DNA of 64,000 nt from Lentzea xinjiangensis. Lineage in GTDB: Bacteria > Actinomycetota > Actinomycetes > Mycobacteriales > Pseudonocardiaceae. The translations under genes were made by a program, and so were the position numbers. The notes below the pieces were generated by a model. That model saw only the letters and a program-made list of their open reading frames with translations, ran no database searches and was not told the DNA's origin. The stretch lies in NCBI RefSeq assembly GCF_900110955.1, contig NZ_FOFR01000019.1, positions 62,001 through 126,000 on the forward strand, written 5' to 3'. Every line of letters starts with the position of its first letter. The first letter of the stretch is position 1. Positions 8,420 through 17,945 of the stretch are shown piece after piece.

Positions 8420-8937
8420 AGCCGCACCCCCATCTCCTCCATTGCCAGCCGCAGCGCCTTCAAGCCGAAGAAGACCCGGCTGCGCAGCGTCACCTGCGAC
8501 ACGCCCACCTCGGCGGCGACGTCCCGGTAGGACCGGCCGCGTAGATAGGTCTCCACGAGCGCCACGCGGTGGTTGTCGCTGATCCTCAGCAGCGCTTCCT
8601 CCACTAGGCGCTGATCGAGCACCGCGTCGGCGAAGTCGGAGATGTTCGTGGGCGGGTTTGCTGCCACCGCGTGGAGTCGCCGGTTGTGCCGGGCCCGCGC
8701 CCGCGCTTCGTCGATGACGACGTTGCGGGCGATCGCGAACAGCCACACGCGCAGGCTCGCCCGGCTCGGATCGAACCGTTCGGCGGACCGCCAGGCTCTC
8801 AGGAACACCTCCTGCACGGCTTCCTCCGCTGCCTGACCGTCCCCGAGCTGCCGGAGCGCGAAGCGATAGATCTCCGGGCCGTGCGCGGCGTAGACCTCCC
8901 GGAGGTCCAGATCCCCCCGCTTGCCAGTGATCGCCAT
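8416..8937 (-). CDS. ECF RNA polymerase sigma factor
   Basis: 173 residues. The ATG at 8937 has GGGGAG just upstream and gives a normal ECF length; longer in-frame starts add unrelated sequence. Region 2 is clear (VYAAHGPEIYRFALRQLG, EEAVQEVFLRAWRSAERFD, LRVWLFAIARNVVIDEARAR). Region 4 has the HTH (SYRDVAAEVGVSQVTLRSRVF FGLKALR). The protein directs RNA polymerase to envelope-stress or surface-protein promoters. It is coupled to the following anti-sigma gene by a 4-bp overlap. The divergent DUF4394 gene at 9083 shares the 145-bp intergenic region and is a likely target. Confidence 0.9.
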   Translation of the reverse strand: MAITGKRGDLDLREVYAAHGPEIYRFALRQLGDGQAAEEAVQEVFLRAWRSAERFDPSRASLRVWLFAIARNVVIDEARARARHNRRLHAVAANPPTNISDFADAVLDQRLVEEALLRISDNHRVALVETYLRGRSYRDVAAEVGVSQVTLRSRVFFGLKALRLAMEEMGVRL

Positions 8938-9082
8938 GAGCTCCCCGTCGTCGCTCCTGAAAGCCAGTTCGGCGCCGAGGAGGGGTCGGATGGGTCTGAA
9001 TTTGTTTTGTTGGCGCTTCAACATCGGCCATGGACGTTGCCGTATGCACCCGTGTTCCGCGTTCACAGCCCTGGGAGAAACC

Positions 9083-9934
9083 ATGCGCATCGCTCGCACG
9101 ACCGCCATCGCCGCAGCGGCAGCACTGCTCGCCGGTGTCCTCGGCGCGGCGCCGGCCTCGGCGTCCAGCGACCGGCTCCGCGTCCACCTGCTCACCGACG
9201 ACGGCGTGCTCAGCACCCGGACCTGGGCGTCCCCGCTGTTCGCCCAGCACCGCGTCCGCGTCACCGGCCTGAAGGCCCACGAGCGGCTCGTCGGCATCGA
9301 CGTGCGGCCTGCCACCGGCGTGCTCTACGCGATCGGGCGCTCCGGCCAGCTCTACACCCTCGACATCCGCACCGGCCGCGCCACCGCCGTCGGTGTCCCG
9401 ATCACGCTCAACGGTACGGCGGTCGGCTTCGACTTCAACCCGGCCGTGGACCGCATCCGTCTGGTCACCTCGACCGGCCAGAACCTGCGTCTGGTCCCCG
9501 ACACGGGCGCACTCGCCGCCACGGACGGCCTGCTCGCCTACGCGCCGGGCGACCGCGATGCAAGCTCCACGCCCAAGGTGTCTGCCGCCGGCTATACGAA
9601 CAGCGTCGTCGGCGCGACGTCCACCACTCTCTACGACCTTGACAGCCGCAAGGACACGCTCGTTACCCAGGGCACCGGGGCTGGTGTCACCCCGGTCGTC
9701 TCGCCGAACACCGGTCAGCTGTTCACCGTTGGCAAGCTCGGTGTCGACGTCGACAAGGCCAACGGCTTCGACATCGCCACCGTCAACGGCCGACACCACG
9801 CACTCGCCGCCGTGCGGCCGAGCCTGTCGTTGCTGGGCGGGTCGCTGCTGGTGAAGATCAACCTGGAGACCGGCCGAGCCTCGGTCGTCGGACTCGCGGG
9901 CGGCGAGGTCGTCGGCGTCGCGTTCGCGAAGTAG
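9083..9934 (+). CDS. secreted DUF4394 domain protein
   Basis: 283 residues; ATG at 9083 with GGGAG upstream. Residues 1-29 form a signal peptide (ALLAGVLGAAPASAS). The mature part carries repeated beta-propeller-like motifs of the DUF4394 family: LVGIDVRPATGVLYAIGRSGQLYTLD, AVGFDFNPAVDRIRLVTSTGQNLRL, TTLYDLDSRKDTLVTQG and SVVGLAGGEVVGVAFAK (shown in pieces). Function of the family is unknown. The gene is divergent from the ECF sigma/anti-sigma pair, so control by that sigma factor is a reasonable inference. It ends at a hairpin shared with the convergent hydrolase gene. Confidence 0.85.
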   Translation: MRIARTTAIAAAAALLAGVLGAAPASASSDRLRVHLLTDDGVLSTRTWASPLFAQHRVRVTGLKAHERLVGIDVRPATGVLYAIGRSGQLYTLDIRTGRATAVGVPITLNGTAVGFDFNPAVDRIRLVTSTGQNLRLVPDTGALAATDGLLAYAPGDRDASSTPKVSAAGYTNSVVGATSTTLYDLDSRKDTLVTQGTGAGVTPVVSPNTGQLFTVGKLGVDVDKANGFDIATVNGRHHALAAVRPSLSLLGGSLLVKINLETGRASVVGLAGGEVVGVAFAK

Positions 9935-9939
9935 CTGTC

Positions 9940-9979
9940 GAACTCCAGGAACAGCGCCACGACGCTGTTCGTGGAGTTC
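9940..9979. terminator. hairpin between convergent genes
   Basis: The arms GAACTCCA-GGAACAGCG (9940-9956) and CGCTGTTC-GTGGAGTTC (9963-9979) pair with a 6-nt loop. The hairpin begins 5 nt after the DUF4394 stop and touches the stop codon of the minus-strand hydrolase gene. No T run is present. Confidence 0.6.
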
Positions 9980-11075
9980 ATCGGCTCGCGAAGGCCTGAC
10001 GCAGGAACTCCAGCACGACGAAGCGCGCGGTCTGGGCGGAGATCGAGCGCCAGATCAGGTCGAAGCAGTGGTCGGCGCGCTTGAGAGCGACGAGCGTCGG
10101 GAGTTCCGGCGCCACCATGTACGGAGTGATCGTCTCCAGTGGAACCCACTGGTCGCGTGCCCCGGTGACGACACAGACGTGCGCGGGCGCGGACTCGACA
10201 TGGGCGATGGGCGAACTCCACTCCCAGCGCTCCGCCACCTCGTGCGGTGTACCGCCGAGGAAATCCACCAGCGGAGACACCTCCCGACCGGCCCGGCTGA
10301 TGCGCTTGCGGCGCAAGGCGTCGTAGAGCGACAGCAGATCTACCGGCCCGTACACCGACACGACCGCGCGGGGCCGCGGTTGTTCACCGAGACTCGCGGC
10401 GAGCAACGCCAGGTGTCCGCCCGCGGACGAACCGAACAACGCGATCCGATCCGGATCGACACCGAGTTCGTCGGCGTGCGTTTCCACCCAGCGCACCGCG
10501 TCGATCACGTCGAAGGGAGCGACGTCCCAGCGTGCCGGGGGACCCAGCCGGTAACTGATGCAGACCGCGCGATAACCGTTGTCCGCCAACCAGTTCGCGT
10601 ACGCGCGCAACTGCCGCCAGTTCCCGCCCGCCCAACCTCCGCCATGCACGAGCACGACCGCGGGCCCTGTCTCCGTGCGATCGGCGGGATGCCAGACGCC
10701 AAGCGGAAGACGTGCGCCGTCCCGTGAGACGAGCTCGTGCGTTTCCGGCGCACGCGCGCGAAGGAACCCGGTGAGGTCGAAGAGTGCGGCGAACAACGAC
10801 GGGCGCGCACCCATCGCTAGTGCTTGTCCCCACTGCGCTCCAGCCACGCAGACCTGTGCGCCTGCGGTGACCGCCGCAATGACCGCGAAGACGAGATATC
10901 CGTTGAACACGGCCACGACCGCCATCGCTGTAGCGAGAAGGGCCAGGGGAGGGGCCAGGCTCAGCGTCAGAGCGGTCGCGGGCTGATTCGGATGACAGCA
11001 GACACGACTGAACCCGGTGGGTGTGGCGCGCCGATGCTGGCTCCGTGAGCCGTTGGAGGCCAGCGGCGGCGGCAT
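9978..11075 (-). CDS. membrane-anchored alpha/beta hydrolase (esterase, BD-FAE-like)
   Basis: 365 residues. Two or three hydrophobic N-terminal segments (about residues 33-80, LAPPLALLATAMAVVAVFNG and onwards) are followed by an alpha/beta-hydrolase domain. The oxyanion motif HGGGW (about residue 145), the nucleophile elbow GSSAG, and the late Asp (GARDQWVP) and His (ADHCFDL) complete the expected triad. Similarity is to the esterase/lipase (acetyl-hydrolase) group acting on small acyl esters. The start at 11075 has AGGAGG only two bases away, so a slightly later start is possible. The membrane anchor suggests activity at the cell surface or inner face; substrate unknown. Confidence 0.8.
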   Translation of the reverse strand: MPPPLASNGSRSQHRRATPTGFSRVCCHPNQPATALTLSLAPPLALLATAMAVVAVFNGYLVFAVIAAVTAGAQVCVAGAQWGQALAMGARPSLFAALFDLTGFLRARAPETHELVSRDGARLPLGVWHPADRTETGPAVVLVHGGGWAGGNWRQLRAYANWLADNGYRAVCISYRLGPPARWDVAPFDVIDAVRWVETHADELGVDPDRIALFGSSAGGHLALLAASLGEQPRPRAVVSVYGPVDLLSLYDALRRKRISRAGREVSPLVDFLGGTPHEVAERWEWSSPIAHVESAPAHVCVVTGARDQWVPLETITPYMVAPELPTLVALKRADHCFDLIWRSISAQTARFVVLEFLRQAFASR

Positions 11076-11484
11076 TCCCTCCTAGCGGTAGGTGATCTCG
11101 GTACGTGCCGCCGCCCTGGCCGGACCTCGGGGAGGGCACCACCCTGCGCGAGATCGTTGTGCGGAGGGCCGGACTTTGGGCGGGAGTACCAAAGGATGGG
11201 AGCAGTGCTGACCTGCGGTTTCGTATCGACAATCTAGTAGTCGAGTCGCGTTTCGAGTTGTCGTCGCATTCGTGACGGCCATCTGGGGCGGGACAACTGG
11301 CCCGCCCCAGATGGCAGGGTCGCCTGTCAGGCGGCCCGCGAGACGTCTTACGCCGCTTGTGTCCAGCAGTTGCCTTGGCGATCGCGCTTGCCGTGCTTCG
11401 TGTTCGTCCTGATCATGCCGCGCGGCGTGGCCCTTCGTAAGATCGGTGACAGGGACGGGTGCGGATTTCTCAGTGAGGTGTTCA
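11076..11484. other. intergenic region with a perfect 15-bp hairpin (11278-11315)
   Basis: No gene is supported here. GCCATCTGGGGCGGG (11278-11292) and its exact complement (11301-11315) form a strong hairpin with an 8-nt loop and no T tract. It is not immediately downstream of any gene I can call, so it may terminate transcription entering from either side or mark a lost gene. Confidence 0.45.
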
Positions 11485-11874
11485 GTGACTGCGAGCGAGA
11501 CGGCGTCGACGGCCAGCGTTCAGACCAGCGACCGCGACGGCGTGCTTGTCGCGGTGATCAGCGGCGAACTGGACATGGTCACCGTTGATGCGATCGGAAC
11601 TGCCCTGTTCGATCACTTGGGCAGTCATCCGGGCGGCTTGGTGGTGGAGTTGGCCGTGGATTTCATGGGCTCGTCGGCGTTGTCGATGCTGCTGGAGCTG
11701 TACGGGCGGGCACAGCGCGAGGGAGTGGGATTTGCCGTCGTTGCCGTGCAGCCTGCGGCGGTACGGCCCATGATGGCCAGCGCTCTGGGCCAAGTGCTGC
11801 CGGTATGTCAGTCGGTGGACGATGCCTTGAAGTTGATCCAAGAGGGGCGGGAGTCGGGTCAGCAGTCCGTTTAG
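11485..11874 (+). CDS. STAS-domain anti-sigma factor antagonist
   Basis: 129 residues from a GTG at 11485 preceded by GAGGTG; an upstream in-frame GTG at 11446 has no better site. The STAS fold is clear: LVAVISGELDMVTVDAIG, LVVELAVDFMGSSALSMLLEL and FAVVAVQPAAVRPMMA. The phospho-acceptor position corresponds to Ser in DFMGSSAL. Such proteins bind serine-kinase anti-sigma factors (RsbW/SpoIIAB type) when unphosphorylated and free a sigma-B/F-like factor. No kinase or sigma gene lies beside it. A second STAS gene lies at 24277-24606. Confidence 0.85.
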   Translation: MTASETASTASVQTSDRDGVLVAVISGELDMVTVDAIGTALFDHLGSHPGGLVVELAVDFMGSSALSMLLELYGRAQREGVGFAVVAVQPAAVRPMMASALGQVLPVCQSVDDALKLIQEGRESGQQSV

Positions 11875-12137
11875 TGATCCTGCGGTGGCGCAAGCCTGGA
11901 CCAGTCGGTGCGGTGCTCCTGGTTCGCGACGGCCACGTTGCCCGCCTCAGTCTCCTCGTCCGGATCGACGACGGTGCCGCGTTCGGCAGCGGGTAGCTTG
12001 AACCAGCCTGAGCACCCGTTGACGCACGGGTGGTTCATCTCGGTCAAGGTCAGCGCGTCGTCAGGACCGGTCACCGGTTGTTGCCAGGTCATCGTGCCTG
12101 TGTCGCCGCACAGGTCGCAGGACGGATCTTGCTCCAC
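11871..12137 (-). CDS. small Cys-rich hypothetical protein
   Basis: 88 residues. The N-terminus has CDLCGDTG and the middle has HPCVNGCSGW, a pair of C-x2-C / C-x3-C knuckles that could bind one zinc ion. The C-terminal third is acidic and probably disordered. The gene converges on the STAS gene with a 4-bp overlap. I do not recognise the family. Codon use is high-GC and the Cys pattern looks selected, so I favour a real gene, but evidence is moderate. Confidence 0.5.
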   Translation of the reverse strand: MEQDPSCDLCGDTGTMTWQQPVTGPDDALTLTEMNHPCVNGCSGWFKLPAAERGTVVDPDEETEAGNVAVANQEHRTDWSRLAPPQDH

Positions 12138-12231
12138 GCGGTTCAGCGTGCCTCACAGTTCGACAAAATCCGAATCGTATCGCTGGAACGGGCTAACAAC
12201 GACCTGCGTGCTCCGTTGATACTGCCGGCGT

Positions 12232-12827
12232 ATGCGACGCATTACCGGGTACATGGTGGGGTGCCGCACCGGGGGTGCCCATCGGCACCAGGAGGCCGTG
12301 GCCCGCATCGAGGGCAGCGCGATGACCAGTCGGTTCTTTCAACACACACGCGTGCCCACCTTGCTGCAGACCGAGGCCTACCGGCTCGCGGTCCATGGAA
12401 ACACGCCGGCGCGGGAGCAGGAAGCTGTGATCAACGCGCTGCAGGTTCGCCGCAGCCACATGGACGACCTCGGCAAGCGCTTCGTGTTCGTGCTCACCGA
12501 GGCCGTATTGCGCTGGCGGATGGGGCCTGCAGAACTGATGTGCGGGCAGCTCGACCATCTGGTCGAGATGTCACGACGACCGAGCGTGCTGCTCGGCGTA
12601 GTGCCGTGGTCGGTGAACATGGTCACGGTCGCCCCAGCGGTTTCCACGTATATGACGAACGTGTCGTCACGTTGAGCGTCCTGACCGGTAATGCCACCAT
12701 CATCGACCCGCACGATGTAAGTGAATACCTCGCGATGTTCGCACGACTGGAACGGCTCGCGGTGCGCGGCGAGATACTGAAGGACTTGCTGGACCAGATC
12801 GCCAGAGACCACCGCAACCTCGGCTAA
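12232..12827 (+). pseudogene. DUF5753-domain regulator remnant (HTH part lost, frameshift near 12633)
   Basis: VARIEGSAMTSRFFQHTRVP TLLQTEAYRLAV and RFVFVLTEAVLRWRMG are typical of the DUF5753 domain that follows an XRE-type HTH in the Scr1-like regulators abundant in actinomycetes. Upstream of it no HTH can be found. At the C run in 12632-12635 the frame is lost; adding one C restores SGFHVYDERVVTLSVLTGN and the normal C-terminus ARLERLAVRGEILKDLL to a stop at 12827. So the gene has lost its 5' half and carries a single-base lesion. Start shown is the first ATG of the frame and has no meaning as a true start. Confidence 0.7.
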
Positions 12828-13546
12828 CGATCATCCTATTCAGGCGCGGCGTGCCGACACGCGGGCCGCCGCCCGCTTGGGGCAGAACAAATCTGGACGT
12901 GTCGTGAACATTCGATCACACATGCCAAATAGGCAGGTAGTGAAAGGCTGGCCGACTGCCGCTTTGGCGGCGATCGCTCACCGGTACTTACTCATCACCA
13001 ACCGCGAAGGAGTCGGTAACGATGCCCAACAGCGAGTCTGCCAAACGAACGGCTCTGGCTCGTAGTCGGTGGTGATGTGGAGTAGTTGCTCGCGATCATG
13101 ATCTTGTGATGGCTGTCGATTCCCTTATGGGGGCTGTGTTCTCCGGTGCCAACCGAGTCACCGGCATCGCGCATAACGGCACCCAGGCCACAGGCGTCGC
13201 ACCGTTCCAGCGGATGGGCGGCTTCCGCCGTGAGAGCTCAGGACGCTTCCTGACGGATCGCTCTCAGAACTGGTCGATGTTCCGACATGATCCTGCTGTG
13301 CACGGTCCTGCTGTTGCTCGTCGTAGCCACCAACCGTAGCCATGCCTCCCGGACTATCCATCCGGTCGTGAGCGATGGGTGGCGAGTGATGCCGGTGAGC
13401 CGGGAAGTCGGACCCGGTGTGCAGCGGTCCGGTCACCGACGCGGCCGTCCCGGGCGCCGATGGAGGGCGCCCGGGACGGGTTGGGCGCGGGAGCGCGGCT
13501 AAGGGGTAAGAGGACGCGCTCCCACATGTGTGGGAGGCTCGGGGGG
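12828..13546. other. intergenic region; terminator but no supported gene
   Basis: About 720 bp. Several short open frames exist on both strands, but none has a recognisable domain or consistent codon bias. A short frame at about 13022 (MPNSESAKRT) has GAAGGAG upstream but stops after about 14 codons. The right end holds the hairpin described separately. The stretch may be decayed coding DNA. Confidence 0.4.
13445..13479 (-). terminator. hairpin downstream of second CHRD gene
   Basis: CCGTCCCGGGCGCC (13445-13458) pairs exactly with GGCGCCCGGGACGG (13466-13479), with a 7-nt loop. It lies about 70 nt beyond the stop of the minus-strand CHRD gene and is the likely end of its transcript. Confidence 0.65.
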
Positions 13547-14273
13547 TCAGCGGCGGCCGAGTCCCAAACCGAGGTCGATGCCCAGGTCCAGGCCGAGGCC
13601 CAGGCCGAGGTCACCGCCCTGCCAGGTGCGGAACGGGCCGCAGGCGGCCGGCGAGGTGGCCTCCAGGGGCAGGGACGGGTCCAGATCGCTGGGTGCGCTG
13701 CCGTCGTAGACGCCGCTGCGGTTGGGGTCGATGCCGTGTACGACCAGCACTGCCTTGCCGTTGCGGATGTTGTTCGCGACGTCGGGGGTCACCGTGATGC
13801 TGCGCCGGTACTTGTAGGAGTTGCCGTCCGGGGTCGGGAAGCGGTCGACGGCCAGGCCGCTGGCGGGGCTGGTGTCACCGTTGGTGGTCAGCGAGGTCCC
13901 GATGTGGCCGTAGAACGGGTGGCCTTCGGTGGTGTTGACGATGCCGTCACCGCTGGTGTCGGCGCGCTGGGTGGGGCATCGGCCCTGTGCCGATGTGGAT
14001 GTGCTGTGCGTGCGGGGCGTCGGCGAGCACGCCGCGCACCCGGAAGGCGATGTCGACCTGGTTGCCGCGCAGGACAAGAGCTCCCTGCCCGAAAGCGCCG
14101 CTGTGATTGAGCTGCCGAAGCTGCACCTTGGCCACCGTGGTGCCACCGTCACGCCCGCCATCGCTGCCGTGGTCACCCTCGTGTGCCGAAGCCACTGCGG
14201 GCATCGCGAGCGCGAGTCCGAGCGTGAGCACCGGAACCGCCGCACGAGCAGCCTTGGTTGTGAACGCTGTCAT
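13547..14273 (-). pseudogene. second CHRD-domain secreted protein, frameshifted near 13988
   Basis: The ATG at 14273 has GGAAGG upstream and a signal peptide (LALAMPAVASAHEGDHG, a His/Asp-rich mature start). The CHRD domain begins with VQLRQLNHSGAFGQGAL and reaches PHAQHIHIG. At about 13986-13991 the frame breaks; the neighbouring frame continues QGRCPTQRADTSGDGIVNTTEGHPFYG and then GLAVDRFPTPDG to a normal end (shown in pieces). The C-terminus is a short Gly-Leu-Asp repeat (GLGLGLDLGIDLGLGLG) instead of the sorting signal of the first CHRD protein. A one-base insertion or two-base deletion explains the break. Confidence 0.75.
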
Positions 14274-14986
14274 CGTTCGTTCCTTCCTGAAGGGGTCGAA
14301 ACGATCTGCCCTTGCAGGTGGCATTCGGCGTCCACTCCCATGCGGATTGCCCTCACCACGCAGTAACCTGATGATCCCGACGCCACGACGGGACGACGCA
14401 CCTACTTCACCTCATCGGGTGATCTGTCGACAGCGTGAGTCCGAAGCCCGTCGTTGCTGGCTGACCAGCCTCGACGCGCGGGACTTGCCGACCAGTCGGC
14501 TATTGCGCACCGAGCGATCCGGAACGGCAGGAGCGCAGTCTTGGTTATCCGGGTTCTTCGAAGCAGGCGTTTGCCGACCTCACCCGATCCGGCACGCGCC
14601 TCCGGACCTGGTGTCCTTTGGACCGGACGATGACCCTGACCTGCTGAACAGGTCCGAAGCATCCAGTACGGCCCGGTGGGACTCACGCTGGACCCGGATG
14701 TGGCCACATCGTGTAGTCGTGGATCGAATGACGTGCATGCTCCGGGATGACGGCGAGACAGTGGCGGGTTGGTGGCGCAGCCGGTGCATCGCCGACAGCC
14801 GCAGCCATGGCGCCCTTCCGGAACGACCGTGGCCACGTTCGCGCAGGACGGTCGTGTCGGTGTCCGCGCCGCATCCGGGCGTGGGCGAGTCGGTGGTCGC
14901 CGGAGACCGGTGCGGCGGGAGTTTTGAGTGATCCGCACGGGAGAACCCACTACCGGAGGGTCTACTCGTCTGGAAGGCAGGCTCAC
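14274..14986. other. intergenic region, no supported gene
   Basis: About 710 bp between the divergent CHRD and desaturase genes. Open frames here lack ribosome-binding sites, domains and consistent GC bias. Both promoters must lie here. The distance is unusually long, which fits a region where genes have decayed. Confidence 0.4.
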
Positions 14987-16029
14987 ATGACCACAGGCCT
15001 CACCTCCGCGACACGAGATCCTGCTACCCGGCGCGGCAGCGATTTCGCGCGCTTGACGCAGGAACTCAAGGACGCCGGCCTGTTGGACAGGCGGCGGGGC
15101 TACTACGCCCTGAGGATGGCGGTCAACGTCCTGTTGCTCGCGGCGGGCGGCTCGGTGTTCGTGCTGGTGGGTGACTCGTGGTGGCAGGTGCTGACCGCGG
15201 TGTTCCTGGCGCTGGTGTTCACCCAGTTCGCGTTTATCGGCCACGACGCCGGGCATCGGCAGATCTTCCGCGGTCGCCGCCGCAACGACCTGGTGGGGCA
15301 CCTGCACGGCGCCGTCACCGGGATCAGCTACCAGTGGTGGGTGGGCAAGCACAACCGCCACCACGCCAACCCCAACCACGAGGACGAGGATCCGGACATC
15401 GAGATCCACGCGATCGCCTTCAGTCGCGAGCAGGCCGGCGACAAGCGGGGCCTGTACCGGTGGATCACCAAGTACCAGGCCTTCCTGTTCTTCCCGCTGC
15501 TGCTCGCCGAGGCCGTCGTGCTGCGCCTGTCCGGCCTGCAGGCCCTCCTGCGCGGCGAGCTCAAGCGCCCCTGGCGGGAAGCCGCGCTGCAACTCCTCCC
15601 GGCGGCCGCGTACCTGACTGCGGTGTTCTGGGTGCTGTCCCCGCTCAAAGCGGTCGTGTTCATCGCGGTGCACCAGGGCTTGATGGGCGTCTACCTGGGC
15701 TGCTCCTTCGCCCCGAACCACAAGGGCATGCCCATCATCGCCCAGGGGCAACGCCTGGACCACCTGCGCAAACAGGTGCTGACCTCCCGCAACGTCACCG
15801 GCGGCCGGTGGGTCGACGCGCTGCTGGGCGGCCTGAACCACCAGATCGAGCACCACCTGTTCCCGCACATGCCGCGGCCCAACCTGCGCCGCGCCCAGCC
15901 CATCGTCAAGCCTTCTGCGCACGGCACACCATTCCGTACAGCAAGGCGAGCCTGCGCTCCTCCTACGCCCAGGTCCTGCGCCATCTCCACGACGCCGGGG
16001 CACCCCTGCGCCGCCGCCGGACCGCGTAG
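14987..16029 (+). pseudogene. membrane fatty-acid desaturase, frameshifted near 15911
   Basis: ATG at 14987 with GGAAGG upstream. It has the three histidine boxes of membrane fatty-acid desaturases: GHDAGH, HNRHH and QIEHH (in LNHQIEHHLFPHMPRPNLRR). Hydrophobic segments flank them (NVLLLAAGGSVFVLVG, VLTAVFLALVFTQFAFIG and AYLTAVFWVL). It would introduce a double bond into acyl chains using O2, di-iron and a reductant. After PIVK the frame breaks at about 15911; one extra G restores AFCARHTIPYSKASLRSSYA and the end LRHLHDAGAPLRRRR at 16029. All catalytic residues precede the lesion, so a product with an altered tail could even be active. Confidence 0.85.
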
Positions 16030-16706
16030 AGCGCTGCCGCCGCGGCGTGTCGCCTTGCTCGGTGCAGGGAAACTTCGCATCCGGGAACTGCACACGGCGC
16101 GGGGCACATGCTCCAGCGGCAGCGCCCGGCACTCGCAGACGTGGCCTTGGTCGAGTGCCTGGGCTTCGGTCAGGCCGCTGAGGCGATTCGCGGGCTGGTC
16201 GCGATCGCGGTCGGAGTGGCTGTCGACGGGCTCGTGGTGATCCGGGAGTGCGGTGGCGTCGTCGCGGCATCGGCCCGGACCTGGGCTGCTGCCACCCTGT
16301 TCCAGGACCAGCACGGCTCGTGAGCCCACACATCGAGGACCGGGCGTCCGTTGTTCGGCCCGTCGTCGACCGCCGCGCCACTTGCCGCCGGTACGACGCG
16401 CGCGCTCGCCGTCGGCAACGGGAGCCGGCAATCGGCCGGACAGCCGTCTCGTGTCGTCGGCCGTCACGGAAGCGATACGACTTGGCCGGGCAAGTTCACC
16501 CATAGGTGTGACAACCGCTTCTCGGATTTCTCCGAAGTCAGGATGACTGGGGTGCAAAAGCTGCTTGTAGTGCTGGAGGCGACTGAAGACCGTAGCTACC
16601 CGCGCGTTCGACCGTAGCGGCCGTTATCGGGACGATGTGTGTGCTCGATCGCAGATCGTCATTCCGGCTGTGTCCCCAGGCTGGCGTTCGACCTGGGGCG
16701 CCGTCG
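16030..16706. other. intergenic region, no supported gene
   Basis: About 680 bp. Open frames occur on both strands, but they overlap each other and show no domain, signal or ribosome-binding site. I see no hairpin terminator for the desaturase gene. Likely decayed sequence plus the promoter of the gene at 16707. Confidence 0.35.
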
Positions 16707-17267
16707 GTGACTGACCACCCGGACCCCGTCCCCACGGTGTCGTCCGATCCCGGTGGGGTGCTTTTCGTGCTGGTGGAGCCGACCGGAAAGCTGGTGCGGC
16801 GCAGGGTGTCCGGCCGGGTGGTGGACGACGGGTGGGGCGGGAACTTCCAGCCGGAGCTGTGGGCGGCGGTCGCCGCCGCGGTGGATCCGCACCGGGGCCT
16901 GGTCAACGGCGTGGCGTTGGTGGAGGGGATGTGGGCGAAGGTGGTCGACGTCTCCGAGGACGCCGCCGCGCTGCTGTCCGACCTGTACCCGCCCAACCCG
17001 GTCGCTTGGACGATGCTGACCGCGCTCGGGCACCCGGCGCGGCGCTGGTTCGGCACGATCGCCCTGCTGGGCACCGAGAACGAGGACGGCGTCACCGCGT
17101 CCCTCACACCGGACCAGCTCGACCTGATCTCCATGCCCACCGCAAGGCCCTTCAACCCCGCCAGTGACCCGCACGGCGCGCCCGGCCCGCTCGTGCGGGG
17201 CGAACCCGTCGCGCAGCCCGACGGCCTCCCGCCGGCGGTCGCGTCCCTGGCCTCAGACCGCGGGTGA
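16707..17267 (+). CDS. conserved-looking hypothetical protein (paralog decayed at 17966)
   Basis: 186 residues from a GTG at 16707. Codon use is strongly GC3-biased throughout. The core reads FVLVEPTGKLVRRRVSGRVV, PHRGLVNGVALVEGMWAKVV, ALLSDLYPPNPVAWTMLTAL and ARRWFGTIALLGTENEDGV, a compact alpha/beta-like protein with no signal or membrane segment. I do not recognise the family. Its reality is supported by a second, degenerate copy of its central part beyond the neighbouring sigma gene. The 3' end is antisense to the sigma gene's extended frame. Function may relate to that sigma factor, but this is only a neighbourhood inference. Confidence 0.65.
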   Translation: MTDHPDPVPTVSSDPGGVLFVLVEPTGKLVRRRVSGRVVDDGWGGNFQPELWAAVAAAVDPHRGLVNGVALVEGMWAKVVDVSEDAAALLSDLYPPNPVAWTMLTALGHPARRWFGTIALLGTENEDGVTASLTPDQLDLISMPTARPFNPASDPHGAPGPLVRGEPVAQPDGLPPAVASLASDRG

Positions 17268-17863
17268 CCGGCACGCGCCGGAGGACGCCGGTGGGGCCAC
17301 CGCAGCAGGGTGCGCAGTTGTTCCAGTGCGGCGTGTACCCGGCTATTGACGGTGCCCAGCGGCACGTCCAGGGTGTGCGCGGCCTCCCGGTAGGTCAGGC
17401 CGCCGTAGTAGGTCAGCAGGAGCGCCTCGCGGTGGCAGCGGCTCAGTGCCCGGACGCACTCGTGGACGCGGCGGCGTTCGGTGTTGTCGATCACCGACTC
17501 GGCCGCCTGGTCGAACGGGCCGGTGTAGTCCCAGGCGGCCACGACGTAATCCCGCTCGGCGCTGCGCTGGGCGCTGCGGACCCGGTCGACCGCACGCCGC
17601 CGGGTCAGCGTCATCGCCCAGGTGGTCGCCGTGCCATGGTCGGCCCGGTAGCGCGGTGCGGTGCGCCACAGTTCCAGGAACACCTCCTGGGCGACCTCCT
17701 CGGCCTGGGCGTGATCACGCACCACCGCGTGGGCCAGCCCCAGCACCGACGGCGCCAACCGCTGGTAGAGCGCGGCGAAACTATTCCGGTCACCGGCGCC
17801 CACCGCGAGCAGCAACTGCTCCTGCGTGGTGGACGGATCCGACAGATCCCGCGCTGCATCCAC
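17261..17863 (-). CDS. SigK-like ECF sigma factor, 3' end unresolved
   Basis: GTG at 17863 with AAAGGA upstream. Region 2 is clear (FAALYQRLAPSVLGLAHAVV, QAEEVAQEVFLELWRTAP, TATTWAMTLTRRRAVDRVRS). Region 4 is complete (CHREALLLTYYGGLTYREAA and LDVPLGTVNSRVHAALEQLR), resembling SigK-type factors. After region 4 no stop codon appears: the frame runs on to 16538, antisense to the well-supported gene at 16707-17267. I place the end near where sigma similarity stops, since the true stop has probably been lost by a small indel. No anti-sigma gene is adjacent; the RskA-like protein at 3069-3800 lacks a local sigma and could be the partner, though it lies 13 kb away. Confidence 0.7.
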
Positions 17864-17945
17864 ACCGGGTAATCCTTTCGCACCGTCTGCCCCTCTGCCA
17901 CTTGTACGGGGACCGATCGCGACCATCGGCCTACCGTCAGTCACC

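Noticed and set aside
13287..13502. Small ORF with a hydrophobic start (MILLCTVLLLLVVATN)
   Set aside because: Only one hydrophobic stretch, no ribosome-binding site, and the rest overlaps the terminator hairpin.
14402..16381. A 659-residue minus-strand open frame
   Set aside because: It is the antisense of the desaturase gene, whose three His boxes and signal for coding are unambiguous.
16538..17260. C-terminal extension of the sigma factor
   Set aside because: The frame is open but antisense to a gene with strong GC3 bias and a decayed paralog; the translation lacks sigma or any other domain features.
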